Positions 44,084 to 53,048 of a stretch of 64,000 bases of DNA are shown one piece after another. Position numbers and translations under genes: made by a program. This stretch comes from Kribbella steppae. GTDB taxonomy: Bacteria > Actinomycetota > Actinomycetes > Propionibacteriales > Kribbellaceae. The first letter of the stretch is position 1; each line of letters starts with the position of its first letter. The DNA is taken from NCBI RefSeq assembly GCF_004342025.1, contig NZ_SLWN01000004.1, positions 372,001 through 436,000 of the forward strand. Reading direction: 5' to 3'. The notes under the pieces were generated by a model. The model saw only the letters and a list, made by a program, of their open reading frames with translations. It ran no database searches and had not been told where the DNA came from.

Positions 44084-44467
44084 TCACGAACTGCGAGTGA
44101 CCGGACGGCGGGGTCTGGCCGCCCTCGGCGGCGTACGGCGGAGCGGGTGTACGTCGAACACCACCCGCGCCGGCGCCAAGGGGTCGTACCTGATCGGGAC
44201 CCGCCGACCGACGGGCGGCACCGCCCCCGGAAGCGGGTACCGCACGTCGTTGCGGATCAGCGAGGTCCCGACCAGGTAGCGGACCAGCAAGAACGTGCGG
44301 TTGCTGGTCCGCAGTACCGAGATCACCTCGGCGTTCGCCCGGCGCCAGTTCTCGTGCTCGATCTCGAGGTCCCGGTCCTGGTCAGCCCCACCGAGCAGGC
44401 TGACCAGGACCAGGACGCCGATACCCGTGGCCGTCCCAACCATCAGTAGCAGAACGATTGCCACCAT
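44084..44467 (-). CDS. DUF3592-like membrane protein
   Basis: 127 residues. One N-terminal membrane helix (VAIVLLLMVGTATGIGVLVLVSLL) and a beta-rich outside domain (AEVISVLRTSNRTFLLVRYL, RVPIRYDPLAPARVVFD) of the DUF3592 pattern. ATG 44467 is preferred since GGAGG lies ~9 bases upstream. Just upstream of the LAL gene on the same strand but not overlapping. Confidence 0.65.
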   Translation of the reverse strand: MVAIVLLLMVGTATGIGVLVLVSLLGGADQDRDLEIEHENWRRANAEVISVLRTSNRTFLLVRYLVGTSLIRNDVRYPLPGAVPPVGRRVPIRYDPLAPARVVFDVHPLRRTPPRAARPRRPVTRSS

Positions 44468-44509
44468 CGGTCCGTCCCTCCTCACCTTAGGGATTCCCGA
44501 TTTGCTGGA

Positions 44510-44884
44510 CTAACCGTTCGCCAACTGGCGACGCCGGTACAGCCACAGGCCGCTGAACGCGAGGGCCGCACCACCGAGCGCGGACGCGCCGGACTGGAGA
44601 GCCTCGACTCCGTTGTCGTCCGACCTACTCTGCGAGACCGCGGCGGCCTGCGCGGGGACTACCTCGTACTTCGGGTCGAAGTTCGGGTAGTTGTACTCCG
44701 AGCGCCAGGTGCCAGCTCCCGGGTAGCCGGATCCCTCCTCCGGCCAGGTGGACACTGGCGGCGCGGTCTGTGAGGTGGATCCGGGAGTCCCCGGGTCCGT
44801 CTTGGCCGAGGCCTCGGTCGTGGTGAAGGCGACGGCGCCCATCGCGACTGCAACCAGTGCGAGGGTCGAGTACTTGCGGTTCAT
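44510..44884 (-). CDS. Secreted protein with C-terminal membrane anchor
   Basis: 124 residues. Sec signal (YSTLALVAVAMGAVAFTTTEASA), a Pro/Gly/Tyr-rich middle (YNYPNFDPKYEVVPAQ), and a C-terminal helix plus RRR tail (ALGGAALAFSGLWLYRRRQLANG) like a surface-anchored protein without LPxTG. GGGAG 6 bases before ATG 44884. Function unknown. Confidence 0.65.
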   Translation of the reverse strand: MNRKYSTLALVAVAMGAVAFTTTEASAKTDPGTPGSTSQTAPPVSTWPEEGSGYPGAGTWRSEYNYPNFDPKYEVVPAQAAAVSQSRSDDNGVEALQSGASALGGAALAFSGLWLYRRRQLANG

Positions 44885-45092
44885 GATCGCTCCCTGGGGA
44901 CTTCGCGGCGCGGATCGCCGCTACCCCTTCACGATTCGTCCGCAGGCCACTCACCCACATCCGAGTGAACCCCTCAGATCCGCAGCAGAAACCCTCAGAT
45001 ACGCGGTGCATTCCTACGACTGCAGGCTGCAGCGTCGCGGGCAGCAGCGCCGCGGCCAACTCAGCGACGCGGGCTGCAGCGTCGCGGGCAGT

Positions 45093-45540
45093 TCAGCGGC
45101 GAACGAACCACGGTGGCGGAAGGCCGACCAGCGGCGCTGTCCGCCGGAGCTCGCGAGCTGCCCCAACCAGGAACGGATTCGGGTTCGCGGGGCACACCTT
45201 TCCGTGCGGCGGAAGCGACACCGTGAGCAAGTAGGCGTCCACGTAGTCGGTCACACACTGGCTGCGTCCGTACGCGGTGTGCCCCCAGCCGGCGTAGCTG
45301 AGCAGGCGGCTGTTGCGCAGCAACTGGTCGCTCGCCACGGCGCCGGCATAGTCGGTGACACCGTCGAAGAAGTTCCCCACCACCAGCACGGGCGCCGAGG
45401 TACGAGCTGTCCACGGTCCGACGTAGCGGTCGGCGTTGACCGGCCAGCGCGCGCAGCCAGTGTTGCTCCACCACCAGAGCGGCCCGAACCTGGAGCCGAG
45501 CCGCGCGTACCTGTCGATCGCGAGCCAGTAGATACGGCTA
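45093..45540 (-). pseudogene. C-terminal remnant of a TAP-like secreted aminopeptidase
   Basis: The frame has no start and begins within the stop region of the acyl-CoA dehydrogenase. Its translation (FGPLWWWSNTGCARWPV, APVLVVGNFFDGVTDYAGA, LLSYAGWGHTAYGRSQCVTD) matches the last ~145 residues of tripeptidyl-aminopeptidase-like alpha/beta hydrolases, with the Asp (FFDGVT) and His (GWGHT) of the triad but not the Ser. The N-terminal two thirds are lost, apparently at the junction with the dehydrogenase gene. The 208 bases between 44885 and 45092 show a repeated GCTGCAGCGTCGCGGGCAG (45026 and 45069). Confidence 0.75.
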
Positions 45541-46746
45541 CTTCAGCTCAGCAGACGTCTTCCCGAGCAGTCTCCTCGCGATGATCAACTGCTGGATTTG
45601 TTGAGTCCCCTCGAAAATGTCGAGGATCTTGGAGTCTCGGGCCCATTTCTCCAGCAGGTTGTGTTCGGAGTAGCCCAGGGTGCCGGTCAGTTCGATGCAG
45701 CGGAGGGTGATGTCGTTGGCGGTGCGGCCGGCTTTGGCTTTGGCCATCGAGGCTTGGAGGGAGTTCGGCTTGCCGTTGTCGGCCATCCACGCGGCCTGCA
45801 GCGTCAGGAGATAGGCGGCTTCCCAGTCGGATTCCATCTGGAGGTACGACGCTGCCGCCGCGGGCTGGAGGTGGACGGGGCGGTCGTAGTCGACCTCCAC
45901 ACCAGCGTCGGCGAGCAACGAACGGGTGAGCTCCAGCGAAGCACGAGCAACGCCGACGGCCATCGCGGCGACCAGCGGACGAGTGTTGTCGAAGGTCTGC
46001 ATGACACCCGCAAACCCTTTGTCCGTGTCGATCTCGGGTGAACCCAGCAGGTTGGCGGCGGGCACCCGGCAGTTCTCGAAGCGGATGGTGGCGGTGTCGG
46101 AGGCGCGGATGCCGAGCTTGTGGTCGAGCCGCTCGACCGTCATACCGGGCGTGTCCTTCGGCACGACGAACGACTTGATCGCAGCGCGTCCCAGCGACTT
46201 GTCCAGCGTCGCCCACACCACGACCGCGTCGCAGCGACCGCCGGCCGTGACGAAGATCTTCTCGCCGTCGAGGACATAGTGATCACCATCAAGCCGCGCC
46301 GTCGTCTGGATGTTGGCGGAATCCGATCCGCACCCGGGCTCGGTGATCGCCATGCCGGCCCAGACTCCGTCGAAGTGCCGAAGCTGCTCGTCCGAGGCCA
46401 CTGACGCGATCGCCGAGTTACCGAGGCCCTGTCGCGGCATCGACAACAGCAGCCCGACATCTCCCCAGCACATCTCCATGACCGACAACACCGAGGAGAG
46501 GTTCGATCCGTTCACGACCCCGTCAGCGGCGTCCGCCGTACGACGTACGCCGGAAGCGCCCGCGCCCGAACCGGTGCCCGAGGCACCCAATCCGTCGACC
46601 ACCGCGGCGAGCATGTCCAGCTCGACCGGATAGGTGTGCTCGGCCAGGTCGTACTTGCGCGAGTTCGGCCGCAGCATCTCCGCCGCGACCTGATGCGCCT
46701 GGTTGATGAACATGCGGAACTTGCGTGGCGTCTCCAGGTTGATCAT
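45538..46746 (-). CDS. Acyl-CoA dehydrogenase (second of a pair)
   Basis: 402 residues. FAD/substrate marks: AGMAITEPGCGSDSANIQTTA, GEKIFVTAGGRCDAVVVWA, LGIRASDTATIRFENCRVP, and the C-terminal IFEGTQQIQ with the catalytic-base position of the family. ATG 46746 shares its A with the stop of the upstream dehydrogenase gene (TGATG), so the two are coupled and may form a hetero-oligomer, as paired actinobacterial FadE proteins do. Substrate unknown. Confidence 0.9.
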   Translation of the reverse strand: MINLETPRKFRMFINQAHQVAAEMLRPNSRKYDLAEHTYPVELDMLAAVVDGLGASGTGSGAGASGVRRTADAADGVVNGSNLSSVLSVMEMCWGDVGLLLSMPRQGLGNSAIASVASDEQLRHFDGVWAGMAITEPGCGSDSANIQTTARLDGDHYVLDGEKIFVTAGGRCDAVVVWATLDKSLGRAAIKSFVVPKDTPGMTVERLDHKLGIRASDTATIRFENCRVPAANLLGSPEIDTDKGFAGVMQTFDNTRPLVAAMAVGVARASLELTRSLLADAGVEVDYDRPVHLQPAAAASYLQMESDWEAAYLLTLQAAWMADNGKPNSLQASMAKAKAGRTANDITLRCIELTGTLGYSEHNLLEKWARDSKILDIFEGTQQIQQLIIARRLLGKTSAELK

Positions 46747-48047
46747 CAGACCAGCACCGCACCTTCCATCACGCCGATCGCCCGCAGGTCGCGGTACCAC
46801 CGCTCCACCGGATGCTCCTTCACGAACCCGTGCCCGCCGAGCAGCTGGACGCCGTCACTCCCGATCTGCATGCCCTTGTCGATGCACAACCGCCGCGCCA
46901 ACGCGACCTCGCGAGCGAACGGAAGCCCTTGCTCAGCACGCGATCCGGCCCGATAGGTGACGAGTCGCATACCCTCCAGCTCGATCCCGATATTCGCGAC
47001 CATGAACGCGACCGACTGCCGGTGACTGATCGGCTCGCCGAAGGCGGTCCGCTCGTTCACGTACGGCGTGACGTAGTCGAGCACAGCCTTCGCCGTACCG
47101 AGCGACAACGCACACCACCCGAGCCGCGAGAGCCGCACGCACTCGGCGTAGTCCTGGAGCGTGCCCAGCTGCACAGCCGGCACATCCTCGAGAATCACCC
47201 GGCTCAGCGAGGCCGCGCGCAGGCCCATCGACGGCTCCGCCTCGATCGTCACGCCGGGGTGCTCCGACTCGACCAGGAACAACGCCGGACCCTGGTCCTC
47301 CAGCTGTGCGGCGATCACGAACAGTTCGGCCTCAGCGCCTCGCGGCACCAGCGACTTCACCCCGTTCAACAGTCCGCCAGTCGCTGTTGTCTGCAATGTA
47401 AACGGGTCAAATAATGGCCGCGGTTCAAGGATCGCCAACGCGGCCGCCGGTACCGACGAACCGGTGAACGCGGGCAAGTACGTCGCCTGCTGCGTCTCGT
47501 CACCCCACAGCGAGATCGCCGTACTCACCGCCGCCGGCGCCAGGCACGCGACCGCCTGACCCAAGTCGCCGTGCGCCATCGCCTCGGCGACCAGTACGCC
47601 GGTCATCGCAGACCGCTCGGTGACGATGCCGCCGAGCTCCTCCGGTACCTCGATCAGGCTCAATCCGAGCTCGGCGGACTGCTCGAGCACCTTCGGGTCC
47701 GTCGCACAGGCGGTGTCCGCGTCGGCTGCGGCAGGTCGCAGTACCTCCGCAGCGAACTCCTTGACCACCTCGACGACCATCTGCTGGTCCTCGGTCGGGG
47801 TCAGATCGAACCGCCCACTCCCCTTCGCGACCGGCAGCCGCGATGGTTGGGCGAGTTTCGACGCGGCCGTGAAGCTCCGAGTCAGCGCGCCAGCCGTCCG
47901 GAATCCGGTCTTGGTCGCCTCGAACACCACCCGCTCGGTCTGCTTCCGCAACCCGAACCGGTCGATCGCCCGCGAGTTCGCCAGCCGATTCAGCAACGCG
48001 ACCCCGCGGCCGATGGCGTCTCGGCGGCTCTTCACCGGAAGGCTCAT
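46746..48047 (-). CDS. Acyl-CoA dehydrogenase (first of a pair)
   Basis: 433 residues with an N-terminal ~75-residue extension of basic helical type before the fold starts (FDLTPTEDQQMVVEVVKEFAA). The active-site region is weaker than in the partner: the IFEGT motif is replaced by GVMEGAVLV at the very C-terminus, and the ITEPxxGSD loop is degenerate (ILEPRPLFDPF). This suits the non-catalytic or divergent partner of a heteromeric pair. Start ATG 48047; TACAGT 7 bases upstream may be the -10. Confidence 0.85.
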   Translation of the reverse strand: MSLPVKSRRDAIGRGVALLNRLANSRAIDRFGLRKQTERVVFEATKTGFRTAGALTRSFTAASKLAQPSRLPVAKGSGRFDLTPTEDQQMVVEVVKEFAAEVLRPAAADADTACATDPKVLEQSAELGLSLIEVPEELGGIVTERSAMTGVLVAEAMAHGDLGQAVACLAPAAVSTAISLWGDETQQATYLPAFTGSSVPAAALAILEPRPLFDPFTLQTTATGGLLNGVKSLVPRGAEAELFVIAAQLEDQGPALFLVESEHPGVTIEAEPSMGLRAASLSRVILEDVPAVQLGTLQDYAECVRLSRLGWCALSLGTAKAVLDYVTPYVNERTAFGEPISHRQSVAFMVANIGIELEGMRLVTYRAGSRAEQGLPFAREVALARRLCIDKGMQIGSDGVQLLGGHGFVKEHPVERWYRDLRAIGVMEGAVLV

Positions 48048-48056
48048 ACCCGCTAC

Positions 48057-48090
48057 TGTAAACCGAAGTTACAACCCAGGTCACGTGACC
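48057..48090 (-). promoter_or_regulatory. Two palindromes in the dehydrogenase promoter
   Basis: TGTAAACCGAAGTTACA (48057-48073) is an imperfect palindrome over the presumed -10 region, of the kind bound by TetR-type fatty-acid regulators. GGTCACGTGACC (48079-48090) is a perfect 12-bp palindrome. Both precede ATG 48047. No TetR gene is in the window. The remaining gap to 48329 shows nothing clear. Confidence 0.5.
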
Positions 48091-48329
48091 CAGCACACAG
48101 CACGGCCGCGGCACGGCGGAATGCCGCTCGGATTGCCCATCAACTGTCCGGTCAGCTCGGGTCCGACCGGCCACCGCCGCCAAGGCAGCCTTCACCGACG
48201 GAATGAACGTCGTCGCCATCGTCGGCGCCCCCGCCTTCCTCGGCTGCGCACCCCTGGCCACGCTCGCCGTCAAGGTGCCTTCTCCTCTGCGGGAGTTCGC
48301 GGGCCAGCTCCCCCGGAGATGCCTAGACG

Positions 48330-49589
48330 TCAGCCGCCGGTGTTCCCTCCGGAGATGCCGGCGGCTTTGGCGGTCAGGTAGCGCTGCTCGGGCAGGCTCG
48401 TCGTACGGCGTGCGGCGGCGAGGTAGTGATCATGCGCCTTCGCGAGCTCGCCCGCCCGCTCGAAGAGATGTGCGCGTACGGCATCCAGCCGGTGGGTCTC
48501 GGTGACGTTCTTGTCGGCGTCGAGCGTGGCGAGCAGGTCGAGACCGGCCTGGGGACCTTCGACCTGGGCGAGTGCGATCGCCCGGTTCAGCGTGACCATG
48601 GGGTTCGGTGCGAGCTTCTCCAACAGCAGGTAGAGACCGAGGATCTCGCGCCAGTCGGTCTCCTCGGCACTCGGCGCCTCGGCATGGATCGCCGCGATCG
48701 CCGCCTGCACCTGGTACGTACCGACGGCCCCCTGAGCCAAGGTCCGCAGAATCAGCGCGGCGCCTTCCTCGATCTGCTTGCGATCCCACAGCGCCCGGTC
48801 CTGCTCGTCGATCGGGACCAGGCCGCCGTCGGCCGTCGTACGCGCCGTACGACGGGAATCCGTCAGCAGCATCAACGCCAGCAGGCCCGCCACCTCGCCG
48901 TCGTCGGGCAGCAGCTCGTGCAGCATCCGGGCCAGCCGGATCGCCTCGGCGGTCAGCTCGACCCGCTGCAACTCCTCGCCCGAGCTGGCCGTATACCCCT
49001 CGTTGAAGATCAGGTACAGCACCTGGAGCACCACCCGCAGCCGATCGGCCCGCTCCTCCTCCGGCGGCATCGCGAACCGGCTCCCGGCCGCCTTGATGCT
49101 CTTCTTCGCCCGGCTGATCCGTGGCGCCATCGTTGCCTCCGGCACCATGAACGCCCGGGCAATCTCAGCGGTCGTCAGACCGCCGACCGCGCGCAACGTG
49201 AGCGCGACCTGCGAGGCCGGCGTGACAGCCGGATGGCAGCACAGAAACAGCAGGGTGAGCGTGTCATCGGAGTCTGGCGGCGCGTCCACATCAGCGCCTG
49301 GGGCAACCATCTCCTCCGGCCCGGCCATCGCCGCGACGGAGTCCTCACGCCGCCGCCGCGCGTTCTCACTGCGGAACTGGTCAGTCAGCCGCCGGGTAGC
49401 GACCGTGATCAACCAGCCGCGCGGATTCGCCGGTACACCATCCACCGGCCACTGCGTCGCCGCCGCCAGCAAGGCCTCCTGTACGGCGTCCTCGCACAGA
49501 TCGAACTGCCCATGCCGCCGAGCCAGAAACCCCAGCACCTGAGGCGCCAACTCCCGCAGCACCCCTTCAACACCCACTCCATCACCCAC
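48330..49589 (-). CDS. ECF42-like sigma factor (DUF6596)
   Basis: 419 residues. Sigma region 2 (RHGQFDLCEDAVQEALLAAATQW, PRGWLITVATRRLTDQFRSE) and region 4 (VGGLTTAEIARAFMVPEATMAPRISRAKK) are followed by a long helical, TPR-like C-terminus (LIFNEGYTASSGEE, LLEKLAPNPMVTLNRAIALAQVEGP). ECF42 genes usually sit beside a DGPF/YCII-domain gene; none is here. GTG 49589 is chosen for GGAGGAGGG 6 bases upstream; the frame is open further into repeats. Confidence 0.87.
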   Translation of the reverse strand: MGDGVGVEGVLRELAPQVLGFLARRHGQFDLCEDAVQEALLAAATQWPVDGVPANPRGWLITVATRRLTDQFRSENARRRREDSVAAMAGPEEMVAPGADVDAPPDSDDTLTLLFLCCHPAVTPASQVALTLRAVGGLTTAEIARAFMVPEATMAPRISRAKKSIKAAGSRFAMPPEEERADRLRVVLQVLYLIFNEGYTASSGEELQRVELTAEAIRLARMLHELLPDDGEVAGLLALMLLTDSRRTARTTADGGLVPIDEQDRALWDRKQIEEGAALILRTLAQGAVGTYQVQAAIAAIHAEAPSAEETDWREILGLYLLLEKLAPNPMVTLNRAIALAQVEGPQAGLDLLATLDADKNVTETHRLDAVRAHLFERAGELAKAHDHYLAAARRTTSLPEQRYLTAKAAGISGGNTGG

Positions 49590-49663
49590 CCGCAACCCTC
49601 CTCCACTCACCCACCCCACCCTAGGCCCGCACCGGTCACCCTCCGCCCGACCGCCGCAAGCCC

Positions 49664-50060
49664 GCCGCTTCGAGCCCTCCCCCTCCCAAGCCCGCGCCAA
49701 CCGCACAGCCGACCGACCGCGCCGCTTCGAGCCACCCCTACCCAGGCCCGCGCCAGCCGAACGGCAGACCGAGCGCGCCGCTTCGAGTCACCCCCTCCCA
49801 GCTCGGCATCAGCCGACGTACCGCCGAGTGACCGCGCCGCTTCGAACCGCCCCCTCCCCGCTCGGCCTCAGCCGCCGTACGCCCGAGTGACCGCGCCGCT
49901 TCGAACCGCCCCCTCCCCCAGGTCGGCGGCAGCCGCCGTACGGCCGAGTGGGGGCAGAACGCCGGCTTCGAACCGCGCTCCCCCACCGAGACACGCGTCA
50001 GACGGTGTCCGGGCGGCTGGGGCGAGGACGCCGCATCGAGCCCCCTGTCCAGGCCGACGT
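49664..50060. repeat. Irregular tandem repeat, seven units of 56-69 bp
   Basis: Units beginning GCCGCTTCGA or a variant start at 49664, 49721, 49777, 49836, 49895, 49961 and 50030. The best-kept units (49836 and 49895) share a CCGCCCCCTCCCC block, a short CGGC..CAGCCG hairpin and CGAGTGACCGC. This fills the 562-bp gap between the sigma factor and the PPOX gene. Long frames in it are spurious. Confidence 0.8.
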
Positions 50061-50151
50061 CCGCCGCCATACGGCCGAGTGAGCGCGCCCAGGACCTGCT
50101 CCAGACCGGCGACCTCCACCGCGACCTCGTCGCTGCCCTCCGCATCGCGAC

Positions 50152-50559
50152 TCAGGTGTAGGACCAGCCGGACCAGCCGTCCACCTGTACGACGATCACC
50201 GGCCCGCGCGGCGGATCGGCCTCGTACTGCGGGTACTTCGCCCGCAACAAGTCGACCGCCGCCGGCGCCTCCGACAGCACCCGCGCGACCCCGTCGACCC
50301 GCACCCACCACAGATGCGTCCAGTCCTCGTCGTACTCGTCGACCAGGATCGCCACCCGCGCGTTCTCCGCGATGTTCCGCAACCGCCGCAGCGCGATCGT
50401 CGTCTTCGGCTTCTGATCGATCCCGACGAACACCTCGTCGCCATGCACCGCATAAGTCACCGGTACGACGTGCGGCCGCAGATCAGCCCCCACCGTCGCC
50501 AACCGCCCCACCCGCGCCGCCGCGACCCGACCCCGGCACGTCCCCTCATCCAACCGCAC
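50152..50559 (-). CDS. F420-type PPOX-fold protein (TIGR03668-like)
   Basis: 135 residues: RVAAARVGRLATVGADLRPHVVPVTYAV, KTTIALRRLRNIAENARVAILVDEYDEDW, LWWVRVDGVARVL. This is the small F420-binding split-barrel group of actinobacteria. GTG 50559 is the likely start. It stands alone between two repeat-rich gaps. Confidence 0.85.
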   Translation of the reverse strand: MRLDEGTCRGRVAAARVGRLATVGADLRPHVVPVTYAVHGDEVFVGIDQKPKTTIALRRLRNIAENARVAILVDEYDEDWTHLWWVRVDGVARVLSEAPAAVDLLRAKYPQYEADPPRGPVIVVQVDGWSGWSYT

Positions 50560-50624
50560 CCCCCGACCCTATTCCCCCACCCGCCCACCACCCCACAACC
50601 ACTGACCCCACCTCCCCGCATTTG

Positions 50625-51190
50625 GGTGGATAACCCCTCAACTTGGGGGTTCTCCACCGCGAATGTGAGTGGATAACCCACAAGTTCATGGGTCATCCAC
50701 TCAAGTTGCCGTCACTGGGCCGTCGGCCCCGGCGACCGGCCGGCCTGGAGGTGGCCGGCAGGGCTGGGCGGGGAGGTGGGCGGCGGCGCGGCCCGGCGGG
50801 ACCGGGTGTCGGAGGCGGCCGGCGGGGCCAGGCTTGGATGTGGCCGCCGGAGCCGGCCGGTGGGGTCAGCCCCTGAGATTGGGGGTTGCCCACCGAGATT
50901 CTGAGTGGGCAACCCCCCAGGTCGGTGGTCAACCCCTCGGATTGGGGTGTCCCGACGGGCGGAAGGGCGCCCGGGGAAGGTGGGGGCCAGCGTCGGATGC
51001 GGCCGGCGGGGCCAGGCTTGGATGTGGCCGCCGGAGCCGGCCGGTGGGATCAGCCCCTGAGATTGGGGGTTGCCCACCGAGATTCTGAGTGGGCAACCCC
51101 CCAGGTCGGTGGTCAACCCCTCGGATTGGGGGTTGTCCCGAGGGCCGAGGAAGGGCGCCCTGGGGAAGGTGGGGGCGGCGGAGCGGACGG
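50625..51190. repeat. Cluster of long inverted repeats within a 184-bp tandem duplication
   Basis: Hairpins: 50625-50658 (GGTGGATAACCCC arms, one mismatch), 50667-50702 (14-bp arms, one mismatch), 50881-50917 and 51065-51101 (perfect 13-bp arms GGGGGTTGCCCAC, 11-base loop). The last two lie in a 184-bp unit repeated in tandem (50826-51009, 51010 to about 51190). All share a GTGG--AACCCC core, so they belong to one family. From 51190 to 51335 the sequence is a run of short GACGGCTGGCGGACTGGG repeats. Confidence 0.85.
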
Positions 51191-51335
51191 GGGCGCCGTG
51201 CGGAAGGCGGGGCGGCGGAGCGGGCCGCGGCGACGGCTGGCGGACTGGGGCGACGGCTGGCGGACTGGGGCGACGGCTGGCGGGCGGGGTGGGGGCTGGC
51301 GGACTGGGCGACGGCTGGCGGAGTGGGGTGGTGGG

Positions 51336-52928
51336 TCAGCGTTGGAGGTGGCGGAGGGCGGCGGTGGGGAGGGTGCGGGTTAGGGGGCCTAGGACGGAGG
51401 CGTCGCGGAGGGCTGTGCGGGCGGCCAGGTGGCCGCAGGCGCCGTGGACGCCGCCGCCGGGGTGGATGGCGGAGCTGCCGAGGTAGAGGCCGGAGACGAA
51501 GGTGCGTGGGCTGCCGAGGCCGATGGTCGGGCGGAAGACCAGTTGCTGGTGGAGTTGCATGGTGCCGCCGCCCACGGCGCCGAGGCCGAGGGACGCGTTG
51601 CCGGCCTCGAAGGCGCTCGGGCGTTGCAGGTCCCGGTCGATGATCAGGTCGCTGAACCCGGGAGCGAACCGCTCGATCGCACGCTCCATCCGGCCGGCCA
51701 GCTTCCCCGCCGACTCATCGTCCGCGATTCCACGCGGCAGGTGCGAGTAGGCCCAGACAGCCTCGGTCCCCTCCGGTGAGCGGGTCGGATCCGACTTCGT
51801 GGTCTGCCCGATCAGCAGGAACGGCGCCGACGGCAGCCGGCCGGTGTCGAGGTCGGCGCCCAGGTGGACGAGGTCGTCGGCGGTTCCGGCCAGGTGCACC
51901 ACGCCGGCGGACCGCGCCTCGGGCGACCGCCACGGGATCGGTCCGCGCAGCCGGAAGTTCAGCTTGACCGTCGGGTAGTCCCACTCGAACCGCTCATCCA
52001 GGTCCCGCCGCAGCCCGGCCGGGATCGTTGCACTCGGCAACAGATCGTCGTAGAGCGTCGGCGCCGACGTGTCCGCGATGACGGCGCGGTTGACCACCAC
52101 CGTCTCCCCGGAAGCCGTGCGTACGCCGGTCACGCGCCCGGACGAGACCTCGATCGCGGAGACCGGCGTACCGGTGACGAGCAAGGCACCGGCGCGTTCG
52201 GCCCGTCGGACCAAGGCACCGGACAACGAGCTCGATCCGCCCTCGGCGACCGGGTAGCCGACGTCCTGCGCCAGCATCGCGAGCAGCCAGCCCATCGTGC
52301 CGCTGACACTGCCCAACAACGGTGCATCCGCGTGCAGTGCATTGCCGGCGAGCAAGGCACCGCCGCGCGGACCCTCGAACAACTCCTTGCCCATCCGATG
52401 CATCGGCATCGCCATGAACCGCGCGAATCGCAGCAGCTCCCCCGCCGACCCGAGCTTGCGGACCAGCTTGAGGCCCGGCCCGACCGGCGGCCACGCGGTG
52501 AGCAGCGCTTTCAGCAGCGGCTCACGGATCGCGACGTACTGCTGGTAGAGCCGCAGCCACGCTTCGCCGTCCTGGGGATGGTCGACCGCGATCGACTTCG
52601 CGGTGTCCTCAGGGTCCGGATGGAGCGCGACCGAGCCGCCTTCCTCGTCCAGCAGGTGAACGAGTGGCAGCGGCGCATGCGCCCAGCGAAGGCCGTGGTT
52701 CTCCAGCTCGAGTGCGCGCAGTACCGGTGACGCCACGCCGAGTGGGTAGTTCGAACTGAAACGATCGCTGATCCAGCCGTCGCTCTCGGTTGACCGGACC
52801 GCACCGCCGAAGGTCTCGGCTGCCTCCAGCACCAGCACGTCCCAGCCCGCGTCGGCGAGGGCGATCGCGCTCACCAGCCCATTCGGCCCCGACCCGATCA
52901 CCACGGCATCAACACTGCGCGGCAGCAT
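51336..52928 (-). CDS. Phytoene-desaturase-like FAD oxidoreductase
   Basis: 530 residues. N-terminal dinucleotide site AVVIGSGPNGLVSAIALADAGWDVLVLEA, ETFGGAVRS, and a C-terminal FAD block (GLYLGSSAIHPGGGVHGACGHLAA). This is the NAD(P)/FAD group related to CrtI; no carotenoid genes are near, so the substrate is open. ATG 52928 starts it. It follows the CitE-like gene on the same strand, but a 110-bp inverted repeat lies between. Confidence 0.85.
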   Translation of the reverse strand: MLPRSVDAVVIGSGPNGLVSAIALADAGWDVLVLEAAETFGGAVRSTESDGWISDRFSSNYPLGVASPVLRALELENHGLRWAHAPLPLVHLLDEEGGSVALHPDPEDTAKSIAVDHPQDGEAWLRLYQQYVAIREPLLKALLTAWPPVGPGLKLVRKLGSAGELLRFARFMAMPMHRMGKELFEGPRGGALLAGNALHADAPLLGSVSGTMGWLLAMLAQDVGYPVAEGGSSSLSGALVRRAERAGALLVTGTPVSAIEVSSGRVTGVRTASGETVVVNRAVIADTSAPTLYDDLLPSATIPAGLRRDLDERFEWDYPTVKLNFRLRGPIPWRSPEARSAGVVHLAGTADDLVHLGADLDTGRLPSAPFLLIGQTTKSDPTRSPEGTEAVWAYSHLPRGIADDESAGKLAGRMERAIERFAPGFSDLIIDRDLQRPSAFEAGNASLGLGAVGGGTMQLHQQLVFRPTIGLGSPRTFVSGLYLGSSAIHPGGGVHGACGHLAARTALRDASVLGPLTRTLPTAALRHLQR

Positions 52929-52938
52929 GCCTACGACC

Positions 52939-53048
52939 TTAGGGCATGCCGCCCGATCCCGTGCAGTCGCGAGCAGGTGCTCGGTGGTGTGTCTCGGTGC
53001 GCCACCGAGTGCCGCGCAGCACGCACGGGATCGGGTGGGATGCCCTAA
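52939..53048. repeat. 110-bp inverted-repeat element across the end of the CitE-like gene
   Basis: Left arm 52939-52964 and right arm 53023-53048 match over 24 of 26 bases as inverted repeats; an inner pair (GGTGCTCGGTGG and CCACCGAGTGCC) lies inside. The right arm includes the stop codon of the CitE-like gene. It may be a large terminator or the relic of a small non-autonomous element. Confidence 0.75.
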
